In this document: positions 34,042-43,000 of the stretch, piece by piece
Numbering within the stretch: position 1 is the stretch's first letter
Layout of the letters: each line of letters starts with the position of its first letter
Assembly: GCA_902567095.1 (NCBI GenBank)
Contig: CACFLG010000001.1
Coordinates: 1 to 64,000 of the forward strand
Origin: an uncultured OM182 clade bacterium
GTDB taxonomy: Bacteria; Pseudomonadota; Gammaproteobacteria; Pseudomonadales; Azotimanducaceae
DNA length: 64,000 nt
Reading direction: 5' to 3'
The notes under the pieces: generated by a model
Told to the model about the DNA's origin: nothing
The model's database searches: none
The model's input: the letters and a program-made list of their open reading frames with translations, nothing else
Translations under genes and position numbers: made by a program

Positions 34042-35280
34042 ATGGCAAACGTCACAACAAAATCTGATGAAACATTTGAGCGCGCGAAAGCAGTGATTCC
34101 GGGCGGTATATCTGGGCACTATGGGTCTTTCGTCAGAAAGAACGGCCCAAAGTTTTTTTCAAAAAGCGAGGGTTCGCGGTTTTGGGACGTTGACGGGAAC
34201 GAGTATATTGACTTGATGTGTGCCTACGGGCCTATGGTGCTTGGCTATAACCACCCGGTGGTCAATGAGGCGGCGCTCGAGCAGCTCAAATACGGCAACA
34301 CCGTAAGTTTAGCCTCACCCGTTATGGTTGATCTAGCTGAGACCTTAGTTGACATGGTAGACGCGGCTGATTGGGCGATGTTTAGTAAAAACGGTGGTGA
34401 CGCTACCGCGCAGTCCGTGCTTATTGCTAGAGCGGCCACAGGCCGGAAAAAAATTGTTAAAATTAGGGAGGGGTACCATGGAGTAGCTGCCTGGATGCAG
34501 GAAGATAGACCTGGTACCACGCCCGCAGATACCGAGCACGTATTAGAGATCCCTTGGAACGACCTTGAAGCTTTTCAAGCTTTAATTGATCAATATCCGA
34601 GTGATATTGCCTGTTTTATCTCCTCGGCCTATGAGCATTCGTTATTTCGAGACAACGCATTGCCTGCGGAGGGTTATTGGGAAGGGATCGAAGCGCTTTG
34701 CAGAAAGAATGGTATCGTCTTGATTATAGACGAAGTTCGCACTGGCTTTAGAATAAATCTAAGGGGCGCCAACGTGGAGTATGGTTTTACCCCAGATCTA
34801 ATCTGCTTAGGCAAGGCAATTGCTAATGGGTTTCCGCTGGCGGCCTTGGTTGGCTCAGATGCGATGAAAGATGCAGCTAAAGAGGTTTACTTCACAGGGA
34901 CTCAATTTTTTAACGCCGCGCCGATGGCAGCGGCCAGAGCAACACTTTTAGAATTGCAAAAAATAGATGGTGCCCAATTGATGACTGAATATGGTAACAC
35001 TTTAAATCAGGGGCTAGTGGAGGTTGCTTCGTCACATGGATACGACCTTATCTCCTCAGGGGTGCCTGCTATGCCATATTATCGTATAGAGAGCCCCTCT
35101 CTTAAGCTCCACTCTGCATGGGTTGACCACTGCGTATCTCGTGGGCTTTACCTTCTAGCGGTTCACAACAACTTTGTATCGACCGCGCATTCAGAGAAGG
35201 ATTTGATCAAAATATTAGAAATTGCAGACGATGCATTTAGAGCATTAGGCCCACCTTCATCAAAAGCGATTACAGGCTAA
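34042..35280 (+). CDS. Class III PLP aminotransferase, glutamate-1-semialdehyde aminomutase-like
   Basis: A 412-residue fold-type I PLP enzyme. Features are the N-terminal AKAVIPGGISGHYGSF, the phosphate/ring region FSKNGGDATAQSVLIARAATG, the Asp of VLIIDEVRTGFR and the Schiff-base Lys in LGKAIANGFPLAAL. It resembles HemL, but the catabolic neighbours make a role in haem biosynthesis unlikely; it is more probably an omega-aminotransferase or aminomutase acting on an imported amine. It sits 4 nt before the dimethylformamidase-like gene and appears to head an operon with it and an esterase. Confidence 0.88.
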   Translation: MANVTTKSDETFERAKAVIPGGISGHYGSFVRKNGPKFFSKSEGSRFWDVDGNEYIDLMCAYGPMVLGYNHPVVNEAALEQLKYGNTVSLASPVMVDLAETLVDMVDAADWAMFSKNGGDATAQSVLIARAATGRKKIVKIREGYHGVAAWMQEDRPGTTPADTEHVLEIPWNDLEAFQALIDQYPSDIACFISSAYEHSLFRDNALPAEGYWEGIEALCRKNGIVLIIDEVRTGFRINLRGANVEYGFTPDLICLGKAIANGFPLAALVGSDAMKDAAKEVYFTGTQFFNAAPMAAARATLLELQKIDGAQLMTEYGNTLNQGLVEVASSHGYDLISSGVPAMPYYRIESPSLKLHSAWVDHCVSRGLYLLAVHNNFVSTAHSEKDLIKILEIADDAFRALGPPSSKAITG

Positions 35281-35284
35281 TACA

Positions 35285-36766
35285 TTGATCGCCGCTTATT
35301 GTTGGCCTCAAAGCGCCTTACCCGAAGAGACTATAAAAATCTTCTGCCACACCGAGGCAAAGTCGTTTCAGTTTACTGTCCTTCGCCAAGGAAAAAATAT
35401 TGAAAAAATATTAGAGAGCAGGGATTTAGAAGGTAAAGCTCAAACTATTTCTCCAGATATTTCGGTTGAAGGATGCGACTGGGACCCCTCCTTTGAGCTA
35501 GTTATAGACCCGAATTGGAATTCAGGTTTCTATCTGGTTCGACTTGAAGACAGCGACGGAGAGACTTCGGAGGCCTTCTTCGTTGTGAGGGCTAAGGAGC
35601 GGAAGCAGGGGTTATTTATATTGGCGACGTCGACTTGGAATGCATATAACACTTGGGGTGGGCCTAGTTATTATACAGGTGGCTACGTTACGTCGTTAAA
35701 GCGACCGCTCCCATCAGGGTTTCTGTCAAAAAAAGAACCTGAGCGGCACCGAATCGCGAGATATAAGTATTGGCCGAAAGAGGATGCAAGAGCTTTTGTT
35801 TCCGAGGGTTACGATGACTGGTCAATGGCGGCGGGGTGGGCTAACTGGGAAGTGCTTTTTGCGCAATGGGCTGAATCATCTGGATACGACCTAGGCTACG
35901 CGGTGAGTCAAGACCTCGATGAATTTCCTGACCTTCTTTCCAACGCCCCTTTATATATTTCTGTGGGTCATGATGAATATTGGTCTGAAGGAATGCGCAA
36001 TAACTTGGAAAATTTCGTAGAGCGTGGCGGAAAAGCAGCGTTTCTCTCGGGCAACACTTCTTTTTGGCAGGTCAGATTTGAGAATGATTACCGTCAAATG
36101 AGAGGGTACAAGGCTAACATGACCAAAGATCCCTTATATGACGGAAAGAAATGTTCAACTCTAGCCACGATGTGGTCAGATCCGCTAATCGATCGGCCCG
36201 AGAGTCAGATGACCGGTGTGTCATTCAGCAGGGGGGGTTATGCGCACATGCCAAATTCGCCCGACGGCACGGGCGGTTACACGGTTTGGCAACCTGAGCA
36301 TTGGGTTTATGAGGGGACCGGTTTGCAAAAAGGAGACGTGCTGGGAGATGAAAAAATTGTTGTGGGTTATGAGTGCGATGGGTGTGACCTCAAATTTATT
36401 GATGACAAACCTATCCCCACGGGGGAGTGCGGGGCTCCTTTAAATTTTAAAATTCTAGGTACTGCTCCCGCACACCTATGGGAGACTGAAGAGTCACTTG
36501 GGAACGTCGCCGATAACTATGTTGGGGAACTGAATTGGGTTGCGGAGAGGATTGGTGGCGGCGATACGCCGGAAGTGAGGGAGAGGTTTTCGAACGGGCA
36601 CGCGGTTTTGGGCACCTTTAAAAAAGGGAATGGCGAAGTATTCACAGTCGGATGCACGGACTGGGCCTACGGATTAACGGATAAAAACGTCTCAAGAGTA
36701 ACCAAGAATGTCTTAAATCGTTTCGCTGTATTAGACGAAAATGCTGAGAGAGCAAATAAAATATGA
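35285..36766 (+). CDS. N,N-dimethylformamidase beta-subunit-like protein
   Basis: A 493-residue protein that begins at a TTG four bases after the aminotransferase stop; no better start is visible and the ribosome site is weak. A beta-sandwich of about 110 residues (AYCWPQSALP, SGFYLVRLED) is followed by a large domain with TSTWNAYNTWGG, SVGHDEYWS and FTVGCTDWAYGL. This is the pattern of the DMFase large-subunit family. Those enzymes hydrolyse formamides or other amides using an unusual iron site. No small (alpha) subunit gene is present. Activity on an amide is likely, but the substrate is unknown. The stop overlaps the esterase start (ATGA). Confidence 0.83.
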   Translation: MIAAYCWPQSALPEETIKIFCHTEAKSFQFTVLRQGKNIEKILESRDLEGKAQTISPDISVEGCDWDPSFELVIDPNWNSGFYLVRLEDSDGETSEAFFVVRAKERKQGLFILATSTWNAYNTWGGPSYYTGGYVTSLKRPLPSGFLSKKEPERHRIARYKYWPKEDARAFVSEGYDDWSMAAGWANWEVLFAQWAESSGYDLGYAVSQDLDEFPDLLSNAPLYISVGHDEYWSEGMRNNLENFVERGGKAAFLSGNTSFWQVRFENDYRQMRGYKANMTKDPLYDGKKCSTLATMWSDPLIDRPESQMTGVSFSRGGYAHMPNSPDGTGGYTVWQPEHWVYEGTGLQKGDVLGDEKIVVGYECDGCDLKFIDDKPIPTGECGAPLNFKILGTAPAHLWETEESLGNVADNYVGELNWVAERIGGGDTPEVRERFSNGHAVLGTFKKGNGEVFTVGCTDWAYGLTDKNVSRVTKNVLNRFAVLDENAERANKI

Positions 36767-37860
36767 AACCCGAAAATAATTCAGAAGATTTTGAGTTGCC
36801 CGGAAGATTAGGCAACCCGATGATGAGGTTGCAGGATGACCCTCGGCTTGATCCAAGAATACGCAGGGCTATGGATCGATTGGGATTATTTGCAGAAATG
36901 CCAGATCTGCCCGTTAATTTGAGTTCGAGTATCACCGAGATCAGAGAGTTCTGTATTCAGGCAGAGCTTGGCTATGAACATCAAAGTAAAATTACTCACA
37001 GCGACTGGAAACCACTTGATGGCGTGGAGGTAGAGAATAGGCAGATTGTCGGTCCAGAGGGAAACCAAATTGATATCTTCATACATCGGCCAAAGAACCA
37101 GGTTGGTTTAGTCCCAGGAATTCTTCATTTGCATGGCGGTGGTATGGTTCTAATGTCTACTACGAGCCCTGTGTACGATCAATGGAAAAGCGAGCTAGCA
37201 AATTCTGGGATGGTGGTTGTCGGTGTGGAGTTTAGAAATGCAGGAGGGAGGCTCGGCCCTCACCCATTTCCGGCCGGTTTGAATGACTGCGTAGCAGCTC
37301 TTCGTTGGATGCATGAAAATAGAGATGCGTTAAACCTCTCAGGGATAGTTGTCTCCGGTGAATCTGGAGGTGGAAATCTTGCCATTGCAACTAGCCTAAA
37401 AGCTAAGATGGAGGGTTTCGTAAACGAAATTAATGGGGTATATGCTCAGGCACCATTAATTTCAAATCGGTTAGTCAATAAAGACACTTCTCTTTTATCT
37501 CTGTTCGAATGCGACGGATATGTCATTGACTTAAAGTTGGTCGCAACGCTGACCAAACTTTACGATCCTCTCGAAGAGAACACAAAGAACCCTTTAGCTT
37601 GGCCCATTTTCGCTTCTAACGAATTATTGGAGGGTCTCCCGCCACACTTCTTTTCGCAAAATCAGCTAGACCCGCATCGCGACGAGGGTATTGCCTATGC
37701 AAGCAAGTTGCTTGCGGCTGGAGTAGACGTCAGTAGCCGCACTATTAATGGAACATATCACGTAGCCGACATGATTTATCGTGCTGAGACCCCTGATATT
37801 TTTTACGCAACGATTAACAGTATAAAAAGTTTTGCTGAAAGCGTTTCCGAACCGGATTAG
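36763..37860 (+). CDS. Alpha/beta hydrolase, hormone-sensitive-lipase-like esterase, copy A
   Basis: A 365-residue esterase with the HSL-family oxyanion motif LHLHGGGMV, nucleophile Ser in GESGGGN, a probable acid in the ENQLDPHRDEG-type block (NQLDPHRDEG here) and His in TYHVADM. No signal peptide; cytosolic. It is translationally coupled to the DMFase-like gene by an ATGA overlap. A close paralogue lies at 39690, with an opposed transporter between them. Both share an N-terminal extension (LPGRLGNPMMRLQDDPRLDP) of about 60 residues not needed for the fold, which suggests they act in a common pathway. Confidence 0.9.
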   Translation: MKPENNSEDFELPGRLGNPMMRLQDDPRLDPRIRRAMDRLGLFAEMPDLPVNLSSSITEIREFCIQAELGYEHQSKITHSDWKPLDGVEVENRQIVGPEGNQIDIFIHRPKNQVGLVPGILHLHGGGMVLMSTTSPVYDQWKSELANSGMVVVGVEFRNAGGRLGPHPFPAGLNDCVAALRWMHENRDALNLSGIVVSGESGGGNLAIATSLKAKMEGFVNEINGVYAQAPLISNRLVNKDTSLLSLFECDGYVIDLKLVATLTKLYDPLEENTKNPLAWPIFASNELLEGLPPHFFSQNQLDPHRDEGIAYASKLLAAGVDVSSRTINGTYHVADMIYRAETPDIFYATINSIKSFAESVSEPD

Positions 37861-37899
37861 CTTTCTTGTCCGGCAGCTCGATTATCTAATATTTGCCTC

Positions 37900-39444
37900 T
37901 TAAATTTCGTTCTCTGCCCTTTTGAAATTTTTTCTGAATATTATCATGCCAACTGGTGTCAATAAGCCTATTAACCCTATCCAAACCCAAACCATATAAT
38001 GAAATGGATAGCCCTCTACGCTTCCCGAAGGCAAATAAGTAGCAAGCAAGATGCCGGACATAGGCCCAGCCAAGAATTGCCCTAAAAATAAGGGTAGGTA
38101 AGAAAGCGCAATGTATGACCCTTCCTTCTCTGGGGGTGCGATTTCTGCCGTGAATTGCATCAGTCTTGGAGCCCAAATTGCCTCCCCTACACTGAAGAAG
38201 AAAATAAACATAACTAACGATAGATAAAATGGGTCCCAGCTAACCCTTGGAATGTCTAACCAGCGATCAAAGACAATTAAACTGAAACTCGTGTCCATAA
38301 GAGGAAGAAGGAGTTCTGGAGGAGCAGTAGCAATCCAAATAGATAACGCTGATACGGAACAACCAAGAAGAAGCATCGAGTAACTGCTTGCTCGAGAGGT
38401 TAAAACAGAGAATAAAGGAGTAAGGAACACTATCACAATGGGGTTTAATACCGCGTAAAGATTTCCAACCTGTGCTCCATCACCGAACAGACGAATTCCA
38501 TAAGTCGGAAAGGTTAATAAAAAATGAAGAGACACAATCCTAATGAAAGTGACAATCGCCAGTGCAGAAATAAATATCCAGAACCGCCTCTCTCGAGAGA
38601 CTAGGTAAAGTAGTTTGCTGGTCTCTTTGGTTGCCTCCGAGATTTTTCTGCCCATTTCTGAAAATAGCGGTTTGACGTCTCGTGCCTTATTTTTCAGCAA
38701 GCGAATCCCTGATTCGGTCATTTCGATGTTGTCACGCATCAACGAAATCACAAGTATCTGGGGTAGGGTCAATATTAATGCTATGGCGATTAGCAGCTGA
38801 TAAATCGAGACTTCTCCAGCTATAGGTAAGTTAGCGACTAACGAATAGTCACCATAGGTTCCTCTAAAATAATCAAATATCCATCCGCCAGCGGCGAATC
38901 CAAGATTTAATAGGGTGTAGTACAAACCGAACGCAAGCGTGGCCCCAGAAGCAGTCGTAAAACGCTTGAGCGCTACTAAGAGAACGGGTCCAGAGATGGC
39001 GACGCCAAAAGCCAATGGAAGGAAACCAAACACAGAAATTAAGATTGGGTTTTCAAATATCGGGAGGGTTAGCCTCCCGATAATTAAGCTGACGCAACCG
39101 ATAAGCAAAGTTTGTCTGATCCCGATGACGTCGCAAACGGCTCCAACGACCATAATTAGGCCAGATATCATTACCATCCAGATGCCTACGTACGTTCCAG
39201 CACCGATGTCGGTCAAACCTACGTCATGACTAAGATAAAGGGCAAAAGTTAGCATTCCAAGTCCGAAGGCACCGTACTCAATGAACTTGACAAAAAGAAC
39301 TAAGAATAGTTCTCGCGGAGAACCTCGAAGTCCTTGAAAATAAGAACGTAAAATTCCCAGAAAGCAAAAAACCAACATTAGCATTGCGATACCTAAAAAG
39401 GCATCTAATCTATCGGCGTCGGTTCCTAAGAATTTGCTTAACAC
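37900..39444 (-). CDS. Major facilitator superfamily transporter
   Basis: A 514-residue inner-membrane protein with twelve or more hydrophobic segments and an extended central cytoplasmic loop (residues about 240-300). The loop is rich in charged residues (KNKARDVKPLFSEMGRK). The pattern fits MFS; subfamily and substrate are not clear, although the length and a long N-terminal segment recall peptide-type POT carriers. It is the only minus-strand gene in the esterase block and lies between the two paralogous esterases. It may take up the compound they hydrolyse or export a product. Confidence 0.85.
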   Translation of the reverse strand: MLSKFLGTDADRLDAFLGIAMLMLVFCFLGILRSYFQGLRGSPRELFLVLFVKFIEYGAFGLGMLTFALYLSHDVGLTDIGAGTYVGIWMVMISGLIMVVGAVCDVIGIRQTLLIGCVSLIIGRLTLPIFENPILISVFGFLPLAFGVAISGPVLLVALKRFTTASGATLAFGLYYTLLNLGFAAGGWIFDYFRGTYGDYSLVANLPIAGEVSIYQLLIAIALILTLPQILVISLMRDNIEMTESGIRLLKNKARDVKPLFSEMGRKISEATKETSKLLYLVSRERRFWIFISALAIVTFIRIVSLHFLLTFPTYGIRLFGDGAQVGNLYAVLNPIVIVFLTPLFSVLTSRASSYSMLLLGCSVSALSIWIATAPPELLLPLMDTSFSLIVFDRWLDIPRVSWDPFYLSLVMFIFFFSVGEAIWAPRLMQFTAEIAPPEKEGSYIALSYLPLFLGQFLAGPMSGILLATYLPSGSVEGYPFHYMVWVWIGLIGLLTPVGMIIFRKNFKRAENEI

Positions 39445-39689
39445 TGGTTATATTCATGCGTTGAGAAGTGACTTGGCCATGCTCAATGAGTCTGATTCAG
39501 TTGTCAAATAACCTTTCTCGCCATAAGCATGCAGTTATCACATGCCTGTATATATCGAAAGCTTGGTTTGGTCTATCTTAAGTGCAAGAATGAGAAACTC
39601 CATTTTATTATTTTGGATTGAAGCAAAAAGATTGAAGCTTACTGAAAATATAGCGGGTCTTGTCATAAAACCTTGGTGAGAATTTGTAA

Positions 39690-40790
39690 ATGGATCGGAC
39701 CAATTTAGAAAAAGAAGTTTTTTTGCCCGGAAAGTTGGGTAACCCAAAAATGCGGATTGAAGATGATCCAAGGCTAGATCCACGACTTTTAGCTGCCATG
39801 AGGAAATATGGCCTGCTCGAGCAAAGTGGGCCGTTGCCGGTAAGTGTAAATTCATCTGTTCCGGATCTCATAGATTTCTGCAATCAGGCTGAAAAGGGTT
39901 GGGAGGAAGAAAACGCGAAGATATATGCGGACGTCAAACCTAATCCTGAAGTCTCGGTAAAGACAGTAGTTATTCGGGGTGTTGATAACAACGAAATTAA
40001 ACTCTTTGTTCATAGGCCAAAGGGTAACGATAGAGACCTGCCCGGAATTCTCTATCTGCATGGAGGTGGAATGGTTATGCTCTCCACCACCGGACCCATT
40101 TATCAGCAGTGGCGAGATGAGTTGGCTTTAGCAGGGCTAGTAAGTGTGGGTGTTGAGTTTCGAAATGCTGGGGGGAAACTGGGACCGCATCCTTTTCCGG
40201 CGGGCCTTAATGATTGTGTTTCTGCATTGTCTTGGATGCATAAGAACAAACGATTTTTGAAGGTATCTGGGATAATACTTTCGGGAGAGTCTGGAGGAGG
40301 AAATCTAGCAATCGCGTCTTGTTTGAAGGCAAAGGAAGCTAATATCTTGACTCATGTCCAAGGTGTTTATTCTCAAGCTCCTATTTTGGCAAACGCGTAC
40401 ATCGATAAAGATCCGACTATCCAATCTTTATTCGAATGCGATGGTTATGCAGGAATGGATTTAGCGCTAGTCGCGGCCTTAACTAAACTTTATGATCCTC
40501 AAGAAATATTTACCTCCGACCCTTTAGCCTGGCCCCTCTGCGCCAACCAAGATTTATTGCGGGGGTTGCCGCCGCACCATATTTCGGTTAATGAACTCGA
40601 TCCGCATCGCGACGAAGGAATTGCTTATGTTCGAAAATTGCTCGACGCCGGGGTAGAAGCTTCGAGTAGGACGATTAATGGCACCCATCATGTAGCCGAC
40701 ATGAAGTTTCGTAAGGAAGCTCCTGACATATTTTTTGATACTATAGGAAGTATTAAGAGTTTCGCAGACAGAGTTTCGAGAGGTGTTTAA
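39690..40790 (+). CDS. Alpha/beta hydrolase, hormone-sensitive-lipase-like esterase, copy B
   Basis: A 366-residue paralogue of the esterase at 36763, collinear over its whole length, with LYLHGGGMV, GESGGGN, NELDPHRDEG and THHVADM. The N-terminal extension (LPGKLGNPKMRIEDDPRLDP) is also shared. The start is ATG 39690; no clear ribosome site is visible. Its stop lies 19 nt from the convergent P450 stop. Two retained copies beside one transporter suggest different but related ester substrates. Confidence 0.9.
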   Translation: MDRTNLEKEVFLPGKLGNPKMRIEDDPRLDPRLLAAMRKYGLLEQSGPLPVSVNSSVPDLIDFCNQAEKGWEEENAKIYADVKPNPEVSVKTVVIRGVDNNEIKLFVHRPKGNDRDLPGILYLHGGGMVMLSTTGPIYQQWRDELALAGLVSVGVEFRNAGGKLGPHPFPAGLNDCVSALSWMHKNKRFLKVSGIILSGESGGGNLAIASCLKAKEANILTHVQGVYSQAPILANAYIDKDPTIQSLFECDGYAGMDLALVAALTKLYDPQEIFTSDPLAWPLCANQDLLRGLPPHHISVNELDPHRDEGIAYVRKLLDAGVEASSRTINGTHHVADMKFRKEAPDIFFDTIGSIKSFADRVSRGV

Positions 40791-40809
40791 GAATGTTTAG
40801 AAACTCGAT

Positions 40810-42033
40810 CTATTTGGCCTTTATTCTTACAGGCAAACTCTTTAAGCCCGTAACAAAGTTTGACTCCATCATTTTTGGTTTTCCGTTAAGTTCAATCTTC
40901 TTAACTTTAGAGAAGAGTGTCTGATAAAGAAATTTCATCTCAAGCTTTGCTAGAATATTCCCGAGGCAGTGATGGGCACCGTGCCCGAAAGCAAGGTGAC
41001 GGTTTGGTCTTCTGTCAGCGATAAAGTTAAACGGTTTTTCAAAAACATCTTCATCTCGGTTCCCTGATGGGTAGAGAAGCATTAGGGCGTCGCCTTTTTT
41101 GATACTCGTGTTTCTAATATTGTAATCCATGGTTGCGTGCCGCATGAAATGTTTTACGGGGCTTGTCCAACGGATGGATTCGTCTACCGTAAGAGATAAA
41201 TCAATCTCTCCGGCCATCGCTTTTTTCATTTCGTTTGGGTGCTGCAGCATGGCGAGGAGACCACCGGCTGAAGCTGAGCTGGTTGTATCATGGCCTGCTG
41301 TTGCAATGATGACGTAATAAGAGACAGTTTCAAGTTCTGTTAATTGTTTCCCATTTACAGTTCCATTTGCGATGACGGATGCGACATCGTTTGAAGGTTT
41401 CGCTCGGCGTTCTTCGGTGATTCCTGAAAAATAAGAGAAATAATCCGCAATTGTCATATTGGTGTTATTTTTTTCTGAGGCAACTCGTTGCATCTCGGGA
41501 TCGCTGTCTCCTAACAGTTCTTGGGTTAGCTTTAACATCAACCCTTCGTCTTCTTCAGGAATGCCTAAAATCATCATAATAACTCGGAGTGGGAACCAGA
41601 CGGCGACATCTTTGACAAAATCAATCTCCTCACCTTTTTCGAGCATCTCCTCAATAATGTCATTTGCTAACTGTTTTACACGCTCTTCAGAATTTTTTAA
41701 GTTTTTCGGTAGAAACCATTCTCTCGTGAGGGCCCTGAACCCAGCATGCTCTGGCTCATCCATATGGATAAGAGTTTTTAACCAGGGACCGGTTTCCTCA
41801 AGAATTTTCTCGGTTTCTTTTGTTTCGAGGACAGAGTTAAGTGTGTTCTCAAAAATGCGGTTCTGCCGTTCGATCTCCAAAATATCGCTGTGCTTGCTTA
41901 TTGCCCAGAAAGGCTTATATTCGTCGGCTTGGATGCATGGCAGTGTGTCCTGCTGACGCATTTCCAAAGTTAACTCGTGGTAGTAATCCTCGTCTGCAAA
42001 TGTCGATGGCTTTACTATATCTTCGTATCGCAT
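40810..42033 (-). CDS. Cytochrome P450
   Basis: A 407-residue bacterial P450 starting at ATG 42033 with CAGGA eight bases upstream; the track's TTG at 42060 would add nine residues. Diagnostic parts are the I-helix oxygen-activation site AGHDTTSS, the ExxR-type ESIRW, and the haem-ligand loop FGHGAHHCLG with the proximal Cys. It should be a soluble class I enzyme taking electrons from a ferredoxin and reductase, neither of which is in the window. It presumably hydroxylates a substrate for the surrounding CoA-type degradation genes. Confidence 0.94.
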   Translation of the reverse strand: MRYEDIVKPSTFADEDYYHELTLEMRQQDTLPCIQADEYKPFWAISKHSDILEIERQNRIFENTLNSVLETKETEKILEETGPWLKTLIHMDEPEHAGFRALTREWFLPKNLKNSEERVKQLANDIIEEMLEKGEEIDFVKDVAVWFPLRVIMMILGIPEEDEGLMLKLTQELLGDSDPEMQRVASEKNNTNMTIADYFSYFSGITEERRAKPSNDVASVIANGTVNGKQLTELETVSYYVIIATAGHDTTSSASAGGLLAMLQHPNEMKKAMAGEIDLSLTVDESIRWTSPVKHFMRHATMDYNIRNTSIKKGDALMLLYPSGNRDEDVFEKPFNFIADRRPNRHLAFGHGAHHCLGNILAKLEMKFLYQTLFSKVKKIELNGKPKMMESNFVTGLKSLPVRIKAK

Positions 42034-42100
42034 GAAGCGTTCCTGACGTTGAGTTGCCAATTTATTCCCTATTTATCGAACCTTTAATGAACATGTCCTT

Positions 42101-42853
42101 TCAGGAGAAAGCGCTGATTAGAACCCACACACCGAAGAGTGGCGCAATCATGTAAACAATGGTGGTAAACGTTTGCTCGGTCTCGCTGAGAGAAATTTCG
42201 TTGATATCAGGAAGGCTTAACAAGAGTGTAATCCTAAGCATTAGTGAATAGATAAAAACTGTATACAAAATAGCAAAGGCTGGTCGAACCCCATCTGGAT
42301 CGTCAACAAAACGCAACATCAAAATTAGTCCCACGACTGCGGCGACAACCGCGATGCCATGGATCAATCTTAGAACCTTGAAATAGCTTTCATGCCCGAA
42401 AAATTGGTTCAATAGTGCGAGTAACAGGAGGCCACCAAACACCACCACAATTGAGCTTGTATCAATAAAGGGCCCGATACCTGCCGCTGCGTTCATAGCC
42501 ATAGCGGTTAGTCCCAAGAAAGCAATCCCAGCAATCGTCGGCAACCCTATGCCCTCTGGTTTTGCAAGATCTTCGCTTTCCTTGTTAGAGAGCATGTAGA
42601 GCGGGCCTTTCAAGATGAGAGCATACAGAATAGGCAAAAAGACAAGCTGTAATTTGGGTACGAGCTCGCTAGCGCTCTCAAGATTCTTCATAACGCCGAC
42701 TATCCCAATGAACATGCCGAGGAGCGCTACATCAAGTACTAATTGATTGGATACATTTATCGCTTTTTGAAAGTTTCTGGTTGCGATAACTGCTAACAAA
42801 ATGGGTGAGAGAGTCCATACAAGGCTTGCGGGATCAAACAGATTCATAAACAT
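42101..42853 (-). CDS. Membrane protein of two MotA-like repeats, unknown function
   Basis: A 250-residue protein with about six to seven hydrophobic helices. The two halves look alike. Each opens with an F(D/I)xxSxV segment (LFDPASLVWTLSP, FIDTSSIVVVFGG), followed by a glycine-rich helix with GIVGVMKNLES or VGLILMLRFVD and then a helix ending near a Leu/Met-rich segment. The second half resembles the start of MotA/TolQ-like stator proteins, where a similar S-VVV-GG segment occurs. No MotB partner or proton-channel Asp is evident. A weak family relation only; I would not call it a motor protein. It lies 67 nt from the P450 start and is followed, in transcription order, by that gene. Confidence 0.6.
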   Translation of the reverse strand: MFMNLFDPASLVWTLSPILLAVIATRNFQKAINVSNQLVLDVALLGMFIGIVGVMKNLESASELVPKLQLVFLPILYALILKGPLYMLSNKESEDLAKPEGIGLPTIAGIAFLGLTAMAMNAAAGIGPFIDTSSIVVVFGGLLLLALLNQFFGHESYFKVLRLIHGIAVVAAVVGLILMLRFVDDPDGVRPAFAILYTVFIYSLMLRITLLLSLPDINEISLSETEQTFTTIVYMIAPLFGVWVLISAFS

Positions 42854-42959
42854 TGGCTACGTGTTTTTTTTCTTAAAACCCAAATAAATCAGAAACTAAC
42901 AAAAAAAGCAAAAGCGAGAGAAATGGTCGCAATTGGGAAGATATAACTAGGGTGGATGA

Positions 42960-42986
42960 CGCGGACCTCTTATAAAGAGGTCCGCG
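42960..42986 (-). terminator. Perfect 12-bp hairpin after glutamine synthetase
   Basis: CGCGGACCTCTT-ATA-AAGAGGTCCGCG is a perfect inverted repeat with a 3-nt loop, just after the glutamine synthetase stop. On the minus strand no T-run follows, so it may be a 3'-end or processing hairpin rather than a classical rho-independent terminator. Confidence 0.55.
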
Positions 42987-43000
42987 ATTTATTTAAGAAG

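Noticed and set aside
41459-41956. 165-residue plus-strand ORF opposite the P450 gene
   Set aside because: It has no motif and is opposite a P450 with haem and I-helix motifs.
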